Source: Treponema sp. UBA1240 (GTDB lineage: Bacteria > Spirochaetota > Spirochaetia > Treponematales > Treponemataceae). From it: 13,950 bases of DNA. Positions 7,536 through 13,950 of this stretch are shown here, one piece after another (positions within the stretch are counted from its first letter, which is position 1; each line of letters starts with the position of its first letter). The translations under genes and the position numbers were made by a program. Below the pieces are notes generated by a model that worked only from the letters and a program-made list of their open reading frames with translations, did no database searches and was not told where the DNA came from. The stretch is taken from NCBI GenBank assembly GCA_002308875.1, contig DBWK01000097.1, forward strand, positions 7,932-21,881, written 5' to 3'.

Positions 7536-7560
7536 AAACAAAGTCTTCATGACTTTGTTT
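7536..7560 (-). terminator. Hairpin just after DUF3842 stop (probable terminator)
   Basis: Perfect 10-base arms AAACAAAGTC/GACTTTGTTT enclose a 5-base loop and begin 4 bases after the stop codon of the DUF3842 gene (7565-7567). The T content lies within the right arm (TTTG, TTT) rather than in a separate tail, so termination may be partial. A small second hairpin TGAAC-TTCT-GTTCA (7523-7536, sharing one base) follows. Together they separate the DUF3842 gene from the metal ABC operon. Confidence 0.55.
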
Positions 7561-7564
7561 TATT

Positions 7565-7966
7565 TTACAGGTTTTCCTTTAGTTTTTCAACTGCAAGTTC
7601 TATGTATTCTTTTAACGGCAAATCCTGAACACCTGCAATTGTTATGCATTTATTGACCGGTATAAGAATTTTATGTGCGGTTGAAGAACTGACCGCATGT
7701 GCAATAACGGGAGTAATCTCGCCAAGCAGGGAATCCGCCAGAACGATCCCGACCGGACCCACAATAAAATCAGCATCACGGCAGGCCACAACAACGGGGT
7801 TTTCGCCGGTTGCGGCATTACACATACCGCCTTTCAGCATGTTTTCCGTCGCAACGGCGTTGGTTCCTATCGCAAAAAGTTCGCAAGGCAGTTTTTCGGC
7901 AAGAATGCGTTCAACAAGACTTTTGCCGATTTTTCCGCCCTGTCCGTCAATAACAACAACTTTCAT
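7565..7966 (-). CDS. DUF3842 family protein
   Basis: I recognise the 133-residue protein as DUF3842, a conserved family of unknown function. It begins MKVVVIDGQGGKIGKSLVER, a beta strand, glycine-rich turn and helix like a nucleotide-binding Rossmann start. It continues with IGTNAVATENMLKGG (33-47), NAATGENPVV (50-59), IVGPVGIVLADSLLGEITP (68-86) and the C-terminal IPVNKCITIAGVQD. No signal peptide or membrane segment is present, so it should be cytoplasmic. Length is typical for the family. It lies between the leucine-rich-repeat lipoprotein and the metal ABC operon, all on the minus strand, but has its own promoter and a hairpin after it, so it is probably monocistronic. No ribosome site precedes the ATG. 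Function is unknown. Confidence 0.85.
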   Translation of the reverse strand: MKVVVIDGQGGKIGKSLVERILAEKLPCELFAIGTNAVATENMLKGGMCNAATGENPVVVACRDADFIVGPVGIVLADSLLGEITPVIAHAVSSSTAHKILIPVNKCITIAGVQDLPLKEYIELAVEKLKENL

Positions 7967-7972
7967 GATTCT

Positions 7973-8001
7973 ATTATATCACGACTAATTGGCAACGTGA
8001 A
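7973..8001 (-). promoter_or_regulatory. Promoter giving a predicted leaderless DUF3842 mRNA
   Basis: On the minus strand, TTCACG (7996-8001, weak -35), a 17-base spacer and a perfect TATAAT (7973-7978) are followed after 6 bases by ATG 7966. This is the standard distance from -10 to +1, so the transcript should start at the A of the ATG. No Shine-Dalgarno is present. The -35 lies inside the last codons of the upstream lipoprotein gene (stop 7985-7987). Confidence 0.6.
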
Positions 8002-8965
8002 TTTTATTTGCGTCGGAGATCTCGCAATCACTGGCGAGCATTTCTGTTTTTGTTGCTGCTGTAGGAACTGTAACAGATTGAAGTACAGTACAATATGAAA
8101 AACAATTAGTCCATCCGGTATTACAGCCAGGATCCAGAACCACACAGTGAGATGTAAGTATTGTAACATTTTGAAGTTTGGCACAACCAGAAAAACAACC
8201 GTCCAAATGTTGTACAGACGCAGGAATTTGCGGTACAGTTACAAGCTCGCTACATGCCTGAAAACAACTTCTCATGTCCGTAACCCCATTTGGAATGTTC
8301 GGTACTTGCGTTAATGAATGACAGCCGCTAAAACATGATAACAAATCAGTAACCCCGCTAGGGAGTTGAGGAGCTCTTTCAAGCGCAAAACAATTTTCAA
8401 AACAATGATCAATAACAGTAACTGTACTTGGAATGTCAGGCGGTTCTTTTAAATTTATACAGTGTGAAAAACAATTGCTCACATTTTGAACACCGTTCGG
8501 AAACACAGGGGCTTTTACCAGATTCATACAATGGCTGAATGCACTTCCCAAATCACTTATACCGGAAGGAAGCACGGTCTGCGAGAGATCAACATATTTT
8601 CTGGGCGGGTTATTTTCATCATTATCATCATAATGGTCGTATAAGGTATATCTAATTTGATTGATTTGATTTACAGTGGTTAACCCCGTCAGATTAACCA
8701 CATACGGATGATCTTCGTCATTTACAGGTTGTGCAGTAAGCCAGTCATCAAAATCATCAACAGAACCAGCATAATCAGCAGCAGGCAAACTACCGGATGA
8801 GGACGTTCCAGGAGTTGCAGCAGCCGGTCCGGGAGAAGAACTAACACCTCCTCCACCGCCTCCTCCGCCACCACAGCAGACAAGGGATACAGCAACCAAC
8901 ATCATCAGCAGGAATGAGCCTACAGAGAACGAGACCTTTGTCCCAAAACATTTTAGATTCCACAT
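7985..8965 (-). CDS. Cys-rich leucine-rich-repeat (BspA/TpLRR type) lipoprotein with polyglycine linker
   Basis: The 326-residue protein has a long signal peptide (hydrophobic 12-30) ending in VSLVCC, so Cys30 or Cys31 should be lipidated. Nine glycines (32-40) and a Ser/Pro/Ala-rich spacer (41-65) lead to a short DDFDDWL region. Six tandem 23-residue repeats start at residues 136, 159, 182, 205, 228 and 251. They match the Treponema pallidum/BspA leucine-rich-repeat pattern (V..L..CF..C..L..vP.iP), but the usual Ala before the Phe is Cys in five of six, giving a C-x3-C pair per repeat. A last divergent CFSYC unit lies at 288-292. BspA-type proteins are surface adhesins or ligand binders; here that role is inferred. 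AAGGA precedes the ATG by 8 bases. It follows the glycosyltransferase gene after 42 bases. Confidence 0.85.
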   Translation of the reverse strand: MWNLKCFGTKVSFSVGSFLLMMLVAVSLVCCGGGGGGGGGVSSSPGPAAATPGTSSSGSLPAADYAGSVDDFDDWLTAQPVNDEDHPYVVNLTGLTTVNQINQIRYTLYDHYDDNDENNPPRKYVDLSQTVLPSGISDLGSAFSHCMNLVKAPVFPNGVQNVSNCFSHCINLKEPPDIPSTVTVIDHCFENCFALERAPQLPSGVTDLLSCFSGCHSLTQVPNIPNGVTDMRSCFQACSELVTVPQIPASVQHLDGCFSGCAKLQNVTILTSHCVVLDPGCNTGWTNCFSYCTVLQSVTVPTAATKTEMLASDCEISDANKIHVAN

Positions 8966-9007
8966 ACTTTTTTCCTTAATAAACTTTCTGAAGTAATTCT
9001 ACAACCG

Positions 9008-10192
9008 TTATTCGCATTTGTAAACTTTTTTGTAGAATTTTTTACCTTCTTCATATGCGGCAATCAATGTATTCAAAACTGACTCATTGCTCATATCCGG
9101 TATTATTCTTCCCAGTTTGTAATTGCGAACCTTTTCCGCCTGTGCTCCAACATCAAAACAAACTATCGGAATTCCGGTCATAATAACCTCGGATACAACA
9201 TATGAAAAAGTTTCGGGACAAATGCTTGGAAAAAAGACAACACCAATTTGCTGTGAAATTATGCGCTCATATATTTCGTTTGACTTATACGAACCATAGC
9301 ATATGCAATTCTTGTTATCAGAATAATCAGCAGTATTTGCGTTACCATTTATACATATTTTACAATCTTTATCTTTAACGAATTCAACAAAATCTTTTAA
9401 AACAGAATGACCTTTTACCTCTGTAATAACACTTCCAAACACGCCTATATTCATTTTTTCAGGCATAGAAGTTATAGTTTTTGCTGCAAAATACGACATA
9501 TCATGAGGTTTTACAATTATTTTTTCCGAATCCACCGGATATACTGAAGTAAAGATTTTTACAGAACTTTCAGAAAAAAATAAAAACTCATCAACATTTT
9601 CAAAAAAAGACTCCCATAACTCTCTCCATTTCTTTACCGTGTATTTTTTACCGGTTACAACAAAATCACAAGCACCGCTACAGGAGGCACCGCAGTAATG
9701 ACTGCCTTTTGTTAAGGTTACACTTGGACAAATAGAAAAATAATCATGAATTTTAAATACAGTTTTAGCTGTAAATCTCTTAAAAGTATTCAGCAAAAAC
9801 GGCAAATTTTTATATCCGCAAAGATTTTCGACTGATAAAAGGCTGATTATGCAATTCAATTTTTGAATGTCGGACTTTGATATAAAGACAACTGAATTCA
9901 AGCCGGCAATTTCAAGTTTATAAATTTCCTGAGCATCAAATATTTTGTAATTTCTGAGAATAATATAGTGTTTTTTATCACGTAAAATATTCTTAAGATA
10001 TGTTTCCGTTCCGCCGCCTGATGTATGCATAATATACAATTCATAACGGTTCTTGGATTTCAACAGTTTGCAAAAAGCTTTTTTTGATTTTAACAGCAAA
10101 AATATCTTTTTAGGGAAAACAAAAAATACAATGACAACAAAAAAAAGTATTAGATTATTGGTTAATACTTGCTTAAATCTTTCTTTTTCCAT
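9008..10192 (-). CDS. GT4-like glycosyltransferase with N-terminal membrane anchor
   Basis: The 394-residue protein starts with a hydrophobic segment (about 13-34) flanked by lysines, probably an inner-membrane anchor. It continues as a GT-B glycosyltransferase: SGGGTETYL (58-66) is the N-domain glycine loop, GVFGSV (250-255) starts the C-domain, and the donor-binding E-x7-E motif is Glu327/Glu335 in PETFSYVVSE. A cysteine cluster CGASCSGAC (167-175) follows HDYFSICPS (149-157), a pattern I associate with a subset of GT4-like enzymes of surface polysaccharide synthesis. Donor and acceptor sugars cannot be predicted. The DNA is visibly AT-richer than the flanking genes, which may mean recent transfer. 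AGGAT precedes ATG 10192, and a separate promoter is visible. The lipoprotein gene follows 42 bases downstream. Confidence 0.82.
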   Translation of the reverse strand: MEKERFKQVLTNNLILFFVVIVFFVFPKKIFLLLKSKKAFCKLLKSKNRYELYIMHTSGGGTETYLKNILRDKKHYIILRNYKIFDAQEIYKLEIAGLNSVVFISKSDIQKLNCIISLLSVENLCGYKNLPFLLNTFKRFTAKTVFKIHDYFSICPSVTLTKGSHYCGASCSGACDFVVTGKKYTVKKWRELWESFFENVDEFLFFSESSVKIFTSVYPVDSEKIIVKPHDMSYFAAKTITSMPEKMNIGVFGSVITEVKGHSVLKDFVEFVKDKDCKICINGNANTADYSDNKNCICYGSYKSNEIYERIISQQIGVVFFPSICPETFSYVVSEVIMTGIPIVCFDVGAQAEKVRNYKLGRIIPDMSNESVLNTLIAAYEEGKKFYKKVYKCE

Positions 10193-10211
10193 ACTTATCC
10201 TAAGATAATAT

Positions 10212-10240
10212 ATTATAAATCAGATTTTTGTAGAATACAA
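10212..10240 (-). promoter_or_regulatory. Promoter of the glycosyltransferase gene
   Basis: On the minus strand, TTGTAT (10235-10240), a 17-base spacer and a perfect TATAAT (10212-10217) would start transcription near 10205. That gives a leader of about a dozen bases containing AGGAT before ATG 10192. It lies in the 60-base gap after the MATE gene, so the glycosyltransferase and lipoprotein genes may form their own transcript. Confidence 0.5.
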
Positions 10241-10252
10241 ACCAAAGCACCG

Positions 10253-11596
10253 TCAGTTTTTTTCTATTTTGTTCTTTTTTACGTACAAATAGCGGAACCA
10301 GGCAGTTATTCCGCTGAATGCCCATACAACACCGACCGACCACCAAATGCCCCACATGCCTATAAGCGGTATTGCCGTGAGAATAAAAGGTGCCGTAAAA
10401 CGTCCAAGTATTTCCACAATTCCGTTAAGCAGAGCAAAAAAAGCATCGCCCAATCCGTTAAGAATACCGCGGGCAATATAAATCAATCCCAAAAAAAGGA
10501 AGAATAAACTGCTGATTTTTATTGCCTTTGAACCGATTGCAATAACTTCCGGATCTTTTACAAATATGCCCATAATCTGTCCGCTGAAAAGCTGAATAAG
10601 TATCATCATACAAACGGTAAAAACCGCCATTAGCAGCATAGCTTTGCGATACCCTTCAACAAGCCTGTCTTTTTTTCCGGCACCATAATTCTGTCCGCAG
10701 TAAGTGGACAAAGCTGCGCTTAATGACTGGTACGGCTGATGAACAAGCTGTTCAATACGGTTTGTCGCCGTAAAAGCAGCAACTGTAATAGCTCCGAATG
10801 AGTTTACAGCCACCTGCAACGCCATGCACGAAATTGCTATAAGCGAAAACTGGAGCGATAACGGAACACCGAGCTTTACAACGCGAAGAATTATATCACG
10901 GTTATAGGAAAAGTCCTTTTTTACAAACTTAAAATAACTATTCGTTTTACGGGCATAAACTATGCACAAAAAGCCCGACAAAAACTGCGAAAGCACGGTT
11001 GCAGCCCCTGCACCAAAAACACCAAGCCCGAATGTGTATACAAAAATAATATCAAGAACCACATTCAGAATGCAGGAAAAAATAAGAAAATAAAGCGGCG
11101 TACGGGAATCACCAAGAGCGCGGAGCATTGAAGAAATGTAATTGTAAATTGAAACAAAAAACAGACCGACGCATGAAACCCGCATATATATTGTTGCGTC
11201 TTCCAGAATATCTTCCGGTGTTCCAAGCAGAACAAGCACATAGCGCGAAAGAGCATAGGCAATAATACCTACAACGATAGGGAACACAAACATTATGTAA
11301 CCGGTGTTCACTATGCAGTTTTTCACCTTTTCTTTGTCACCGCCGCCAAAAAAATGCGAGGTAATGATTCCGCCACCCGAACCTATACCGTTACAGATAG
11401 CAAAAAAGAAAAACGTTATTGAGCCTGTAACACCAATAGAAGCCAGTGCCTGTGAACCAAGCAGTTGCCCCACAATAATCGAGTCGGCAAGGTTATATAC
11501 CTGCTGAAAAATATTACCAATCAGCATCGGTACCGAAAAGCGTAAGAGCAGAGAAACAGGGTTACCCACAGTCATGTTTACAGTTTTTTCTTTCAT
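10253..11596 (-). CDS. MATE family efflux transporter (second copy)
   Basis: The 447-residue polytopic membrane protein has about twelve transmembrane segments. Its TM1 region, PVSLLLRFSVPMLIGNIFQQ followed by VYNLADSIIVG, is typical of the DinF/MepA-type MATE branch. The first half also contains SMLRALGDSRTPLY, the conserved loop seen in this branch. It is clearly a different subfamily from the transporter at 3696-5042, so it is not a local duplication. Substrate is unknown. An in-frame GTG at 11620 has its purine-rich GGGA directly against it, whereas ATG 11596 has AGG at a workable 4 bases, so I use the ATG. It starts 35 bases after the GH5 stop, same strand, and may be co-transcribed with GH5. 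Confidence 0.9.
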   Translation of the reverse strand: MKEKTVNMTVGNPVSLLLRFSVPMLIGNIFQQVYNLADSIIVGQLLGSQALASIGVTGSITFFFFAICNGIGSGGGIITSHFFGGGDKEKVKNCIVNTGYIMFVFPIVVGIIAYALSRYVLVLLGTPEDILEDATIYMRVSCVGLFFVSIYNYISSMLRALGDSRTPLYFLIFSCILNVVLDIIFVYTFGLGVFGAGAATVLSQFLSGFLCIVYARKTNSYFKFVKKDFSYNRDIILRVVKLGVPLSLQFSLIAISCMALQVAVNSFGAITVAAFTATNRIEQLVHQPYQSLSAALSTYCGQNYGAGKKDRLVEGYRKAMLLMAVFTVCMMILIQLFSGQIMGIFVKDPEVIAIGSKAIKISSLFFLFLGLIYIARGILNGLGDAFFALLNGIVEILGRFTAPFILTAIPLIGMWGIWWSVGVVWAFSGITAWFRYLYVKKNKIEKN

Positions 11597-11631
11597 AGCA
11601 CCTGAGCCTGCTTGTGACACTCCCGTATTTT

Positions 11632-12660
11632 TTAAAGAAGTTTCAGAACTTCCGGACGAACGGAATCAAACCACTTATCGGCAATTCCAAAATCCATCTT
11701 TTTGTAGGACCATGCAGCCCTGCCGATATTATGTTTTTCAAAAACACGGTTTATCAGTCTATACCATTTAAGAACTTCTGCAGGCTCCGTACGGTCAATC
11801 ACGCCGTACTCACCGCAGTAAAGAAGCACATTGCGTTCCTTTGCCACTGCAACCGCATCCGCAAACAGGTTTTCAAAATATGATTCATCGGGAATTCCGG
11901 CAGGATTATACCTGCTAAAGTCATCGCCTTCCTGATTTATGTTTGCTTTAGTGAACTTTGCATAATCGGCATAAGTTGATTCAAACGGCATTCTGAACGA
12001 CGTATCCATTGCAGGAATCCAACCGGCACCCTGATGAGTGAATATGAGCGGCTCATAACAATGAAAGTTGTAAACAATGTTTTTATCATGCGGCATATCC
12101 AAATCTCTTACAGCCTGAACATGATTGTTCCAGTAACTTCCAACCAGAATTCGGATTGTCGGCGAAATTTTTCTTATCCGGCAGATGCATTCTTCCGCAA
12201 TCCGGTTCCAGGCTTTGGAGTATTCTTTGTTTGTTACCTCATTCAGCAGTTCAAAGCAGAGCATTTTTTCGTATTTGGCATAACGTTTGGCGAACTCTTC
12301 CCACAATGCATAAAACATGTTCTGGTATTTGCTGTTTTCAAAAAATCCACCCTCGTTCTCATCTTTGTCAAAGGAATAACCGGCGGTTTTATGCAAATCC
12401 AGAATCATATTTATTCCGCAGTTTTTGCACCAGTCTATTGCGGACTGCACATAGGCAAAACCTTCTTCAATAAAAGTTCCGTCTTTGTTCTGAAAAAGAT
12501 TGTAGTCAACAGGAAGTCTTACATGGTCAAGTCCCCACTGTTTTATAACTTTAATATCATCTTCCTTTATAAAAGCATCACAATGTTTTTTTGAATAATC
12601 ACACTGAGAAAGCCAGCCTCCGAGATTCACTCCGTGTTTGAATCCTTCAAGATTTGACAT
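11632..12660 (-). CDS. GH5 endoglucanase-like glycoside hydrolase, cytoplasmic
   Basis: This 342-residue glycoside hydrolase family 5 protein has a complete (beta/alpha)8 core. Signatures are GVNLGGWL (10-17), HVRLPVDY (46-53), ILDLHK (86-91), the acid/base motif ELLNE with Glu141, NFHCYEPLIFTH (198-209) with His200/Tyr202, the nucleophile motif YCGEYG with Glu284, and AAWSYKKMDFG near the end. It begins MSNLEGFKHG with no signal peptide, so it should act in the cytoplasm on imported beta-glucan or related oligosaccharides; GH5 covers many specificities, so endoglucanase is a provisional name. No carbohydrate-binding domain is present. AAGGAG lies 6 bases before ATG 12660. It is transcribed divergently from the SGNH hydrolase, from a shared control region. 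Confidence 0.92.
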   Translation of the reverse strand: MSNLEGFKHGVNLGGWLSQCDYSKKHCDAFIKEDDIKVIKQWGLDHVRLPVDYNLFQNKDGTFIEEGFAYVQSAIDWCKNCGINMILDLHKTAGYSFDKDENEGGFFENSKYQNMFYALWEEFAKRYAKYEKMLCFELLNEVTNKEYSKAWNRIAEECICRIRKISPTIRILVGSYWNNHVQAVRDLDMPHDKNIVYNFHCYEPLIFTHQGAGWIPAMDTSFRMPFESTYADYAKFTKANINQEGDDFSRYNPAGIPDESYFENLFADAVAVAKERNVLLYCGEYGVIDRTEPAEVLKWYRLINRVFEKHNIGRAAWSYKKMDFGIADKWFDSVRPEVLKLL

Positions 12661-12703
12661 ACAATCTCCTTAACATTTCATATCGTATACTATTTTCAGC
12701 ACT

Positions 12704-12728
12704 TAAAATGGAACAATCGTCCAGTTTA
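12704..12728 (+). repeat. Direct-repeat element, copy 1 (candidate operator)
   Basis: TAAAATGGAACA (12704-12715), 6 bases, then CAGTTTA (12722-12728). The same two blocks recur at 12816-12837 with a 3-base gap. This copy lies in the predicted GH5 leader. Confidence 0.5.
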
Positions 12729-12769
12729 ATTGTAAAAAACGGTTTATTTTGCACAAATACACTATCAGT

Positions 12770-12799
12770 ATAATAGCTTATTTCATTTTTCTTTGACAA
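12770..12799 (-). promoter_or_regulatory. Candidate GH5 promoter, overlapping the SGNH -35
   Basis: On the minus strand, TTGTCA (12794-12799), an 18-base spacer and TATTAT (12770-12775) each match the consensus at five of six positions. Transcription from here would leave a leader of about 100 bases before the GH5 ATG, containing repeat copy 1. The -35 shares five bases with the plus-strand TTGACA of the SGNH gene, so the two promoters compete for or share polymerase access. Confidence 0.45.
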
Positions 12800-12821
12800 T
12801 TAACCGGTATGTCCGTAAAAT
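12793..12821 (+). promoter_or_regulatory. Strong promoter of the SGNH hydrolase gene
   Basis: A perfect TTGACA (12793-12798), an exact 17-base spacer and TAAAAT (12816-12821) predict a start near 12828 and a leader of about 22 bases that contains AGGGAG. The -10 is part of repeat copy 2, so a protein bound there would block the promoter. Confidence 0.75.
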
Positions 12822-12837
12822 GGAACATAACAGTTTA
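12816..12837 (+). repeat. Direct-repeat element, copy 2 (candidate operator over the SGNH -10)
   Basis: TAAAATGGAACA (12816-12827), 3 bases, then CAGTTTA (12831-12837). It covers the -10 and predicted start site of the SGNH promoter, a classic repressor position. Confidence 0.5.
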
Positions 12838-12849
12838 GGGAGAAAACAG

Positions 12850-13800
12850 ATGAAACTGACAAACAAGGAATTACAAAAATACTATTTTGGTGCGCTTTAT
12901 TTTACCGAAACAAACGACGGTTATCTGCAGGCTTTTCAGTACACCCAGCCGCAGATGGACTACTTTAAGGAAGTTTCGGACTTTTGGTATGAGCGCTGCT
13001 TTGCTTCAACCGCAAAAACACTGGACTTCGTAACGGAAGCAACGGAACTTTCGTTTGATTACAAAATCATCTGGAAGGGATCGGAAGACTCATTTGAGCT
13101 TACAATTGACGGACTTGTTACAAAGATTGTTTATGTAAAAGACTTGAAAGACAGTGGAACACTTTCGTTCACACTGCCCGAAGGCAAAAAAACAGCCGTT
13201 GTCTATCTTCCGGCGGATGCGACTGTTCTTGTTAAAAACTTTCAGATAAATGCTCAGGCAACCGCCCCTAAAAAGACCGCAAATGTTTTGTGGCTCGGCG
13301 ATTCTATAACACAGGGATTCGGTCCGCTCCGTTCAGCCTGCACATACGTAAGTGTTGCAAACCGCATCCTTAACTACAAAATCGTCAATCAGGGAATCGG
13401 CGGCTATGTTTATGACAAAAAATCGCTTATGAAAATGGGCGACTATATGCCCGACAAAATCATCGTCGCGCTCGGAACAAACCAGTACGGAACCGAAGAC
13501 ATGACTGACATAGAAGAGTATTATGTACGCCTTATGGAAATATATGGTAACAACATGCCGGTTCTTGCAGTTTCGCCGATATGGCGCGGTGACAACATGG
13601 AAGCACTGCCTGTTTTTGAAAGCTTCTGCCGCAAAGTAAAAGATATTTGCAAGCGTTACAAAAACGTAAAACTCGTTGACGGCGAAAAGCTTATTCCGCA
13701 CCTGCCCGAATACTTTCTTGACAACCTGCATCCGAACTGCCACGGCTGCGAAGTTTACGGCAGAAACCTTGTGCGTGAAATAGAGCGATTAGGCTTTTAA
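12850..13800 (+). CDS. SGNH/GDSL hydrolase, probable carbohydrate esterase
   Basis: The 316-residue protein has an N-terminal beta-rich region (about 1-140) and a C-terminal SGNH hydrolase domain. Block I is GDSITQG with nucleophile Ser152, block II QGIGG supplies the oxyanion glycine near 182-185, block III is GTNQ with Asn211, and block V is DNLHPN with the Asp291/His294 pair. The two-domain layout resembles carbohydrate acetyl esterases, so removal of acetyl groups from xylan- or glucan-derived oligosaccharides is a reasonable inference; lipase activity is not excluded. No signal peptide is present, so it should be cytoplasmic. In-frame TTG 12793 and ATG 12820 lie within the promoter; ATG 12850 has AGGGAG 7 bases upstream and is chosen. 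It ends at a strong terminator. Confidence 0.88.
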   Translation: MKLTNKELQKYYFGALYFTETNDGYLQAFQYTQPQMDYFKEVSDFWYERCFASTAKTLDFVTEATELSFDYKIIWKGSEDSFELTIDGLVTKIVYVKDLKDSGTLSFTLPEGKKTAVVYLPADATVLVKNFQINAQATAPKKTANVLWLGDSITQGFGPLRSACTYVSVANRILNYKIVNQGIGGYVYDKKSLMKMGDYMPDKIIVALGTNQYGTEDMTDIEEYYVRLMEIYGNNMPVLAVSPIWRGDNMEALPVFESFCRKVKDICKRYKNVKLVDGEKLIPHLPEYFLDNLHPNCHGCEVYGRNLVREIERLGF

Positions 13801-13802
13801 CA

Positions 13803-13837
13803 AAAAAACACCATTTCAGAACGAAACGGTGTTTTTT
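13803..13837. terminator. Bidirectional intrinsic terminator
   Basis: Fifteen-base arms starting AAAAAACACC and ending GGTGTTTTTT enclose a 5-base loop. One A:C mismatch on the plus strand becomes a G:U pair on the minus strand. Runs of six T follow the stem in both directions. It begins 2 bases after the SGNH stop and ends 3 bases before the rubrerythrin stop, so it serves both convergent genes. Confidence 0.9.
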
Positions 13838-13840
13838 ATA

Positions 13841-13950
13841 TTAGTAGTTTTCAGCTGAAACTTCAAAGTAAGGCTGCGGATGTGCGCAAACAGGACAAAC
13901 ATCAGGCGCTTTTGTACCTACTACGATGTGTCCGCAGTTGCGGCATTCCC
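13841..13950 (-). CDS. Rubrerythrin C-terminal rubredoxin-like domain (partial, 5' end off window)
   Basis: The last 36 codons of a minus-strand gene are visible, ending in TAA at 13841-13843. They contain two rubredoxin-type knuckles, CRNCGH and CPVCAH, followed by PQPYFEV, the usual ending of rubrerythrin. The four cysteines would hold a mononuclear Fe(SCys)4 centre that passes electrons to the diiron domain, which lies outside the window. Rubrerythrin reduces hydrogen peroxide in the cytoplasm of anaerobes, which fits an anaerobic gut spirochaete. Another rubredoxin-tailed protein cannot be fully excluded without the N-terminal part. Confidence 0.85.
   Translation of the reverse strand, partial: ECRNCGHIVVGTKAPDVCPVCAHPQPYFEVSAENY

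Noticed and set aside
8819..8880. Glycine-codon run in the lipoprotein gene as a slippage-prone simple repeat
   Set aside because: The nine glycines use a mixture of GGT, GGC and GGA codons without a long perfect unit repeat, so slippage is not strongly favoured.
3696..11596. Two MATE genes as a recent duplication
   Set aside because: Their N-terminal and loop motifs belong to different MATE branches and the sequences differ throughout.
12793..12849. Upstream in-frame starts (TTG 12793, ATG 12820) for the SGNH hydrolase
   Set aside because: The TTG is the first codon-like triplet of the TTGACA -35 box and ATG 12820 overlaps the -10; ATG 12850 has a proper ribosome site.

Overview
The window looks like chromosome from a host-associated spirochaete, most probably a gut or rumen Treponema. 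This is an inference. It rests on moderately AT-rich DNA, a polyglycine-anchored lipoprotein with Treponema/BspA-type 23-residue leucine-rich repeats, a TroABC-like metal ABC operon, and several plant-polysaccharide enzymes. No rRNA, tRNA, CRISPR array, prophage, IS element or toxin-antitoxin pair is visible. Coding density is high. The two largest gene-free stretches are 5052-5275 and 12661-12849, and both contain regulatory or structured DNA.

Layout. A partial O-acetylhomoserine/cystathionine-type PLP enzyme (minus strand, cut by the left edge) diverges from a YbaK-type deacylase gene, which is followed by a GH10 xylanase lipoprotein. A minus-strand series then runs from about 12660 back to 2394. 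In transcription order it is: GH5 glucanase, MATE transporter, glycosyltransferase, leucine-rich-repeat lipoprotein, DUF3842 protein, metal ABC operon (ATPase, permease, binding protein), a block of three consecutive inverted repeats, a second MATE transporter, and an RlmI-type rRNA methyltransferase. Diverging from GH5 is an SGNH/GDSL hydrolase gene on the plus strand. It ends at a bidirectional terminator shared with the 3' end of a rubrerythrin gene that is cut by the right edge.

How the genes work together. The GH10 enzyme has a lipobox and should act at the cell surface or in the periplasm on xylan. The GH5 enzyme and the SGNH esterase-like protein have no export signal. They share a divergent promoter region with a repeated sequence element and probably finish oligosaccharide breakdown inside the cell. 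The three-gene ABC system imports a divalent metal, probably Zn or Mn. The remaining genes are housekeeping (sulfur amino-acid synthesis, tRNA proofreading, rRNA methylation, oxidative stress) or envelope functions.

The most notable signals are regulatory. Two minus-strand genes (rRNA methyltransferase and DUF3842) have a perfect TATAAT only 6-7 bases before the ATG and no Shine-Dalgarno, so they look leaderless. The GH5/SGNH intergenic region carries overlapping divergent -35 boxes and a two-copy element overlapping one promoter. The 100-base triple-hairpin block at 5159-5258 has no protein explanation. I did not find a convincing new multi-gene defence or mobile system here.
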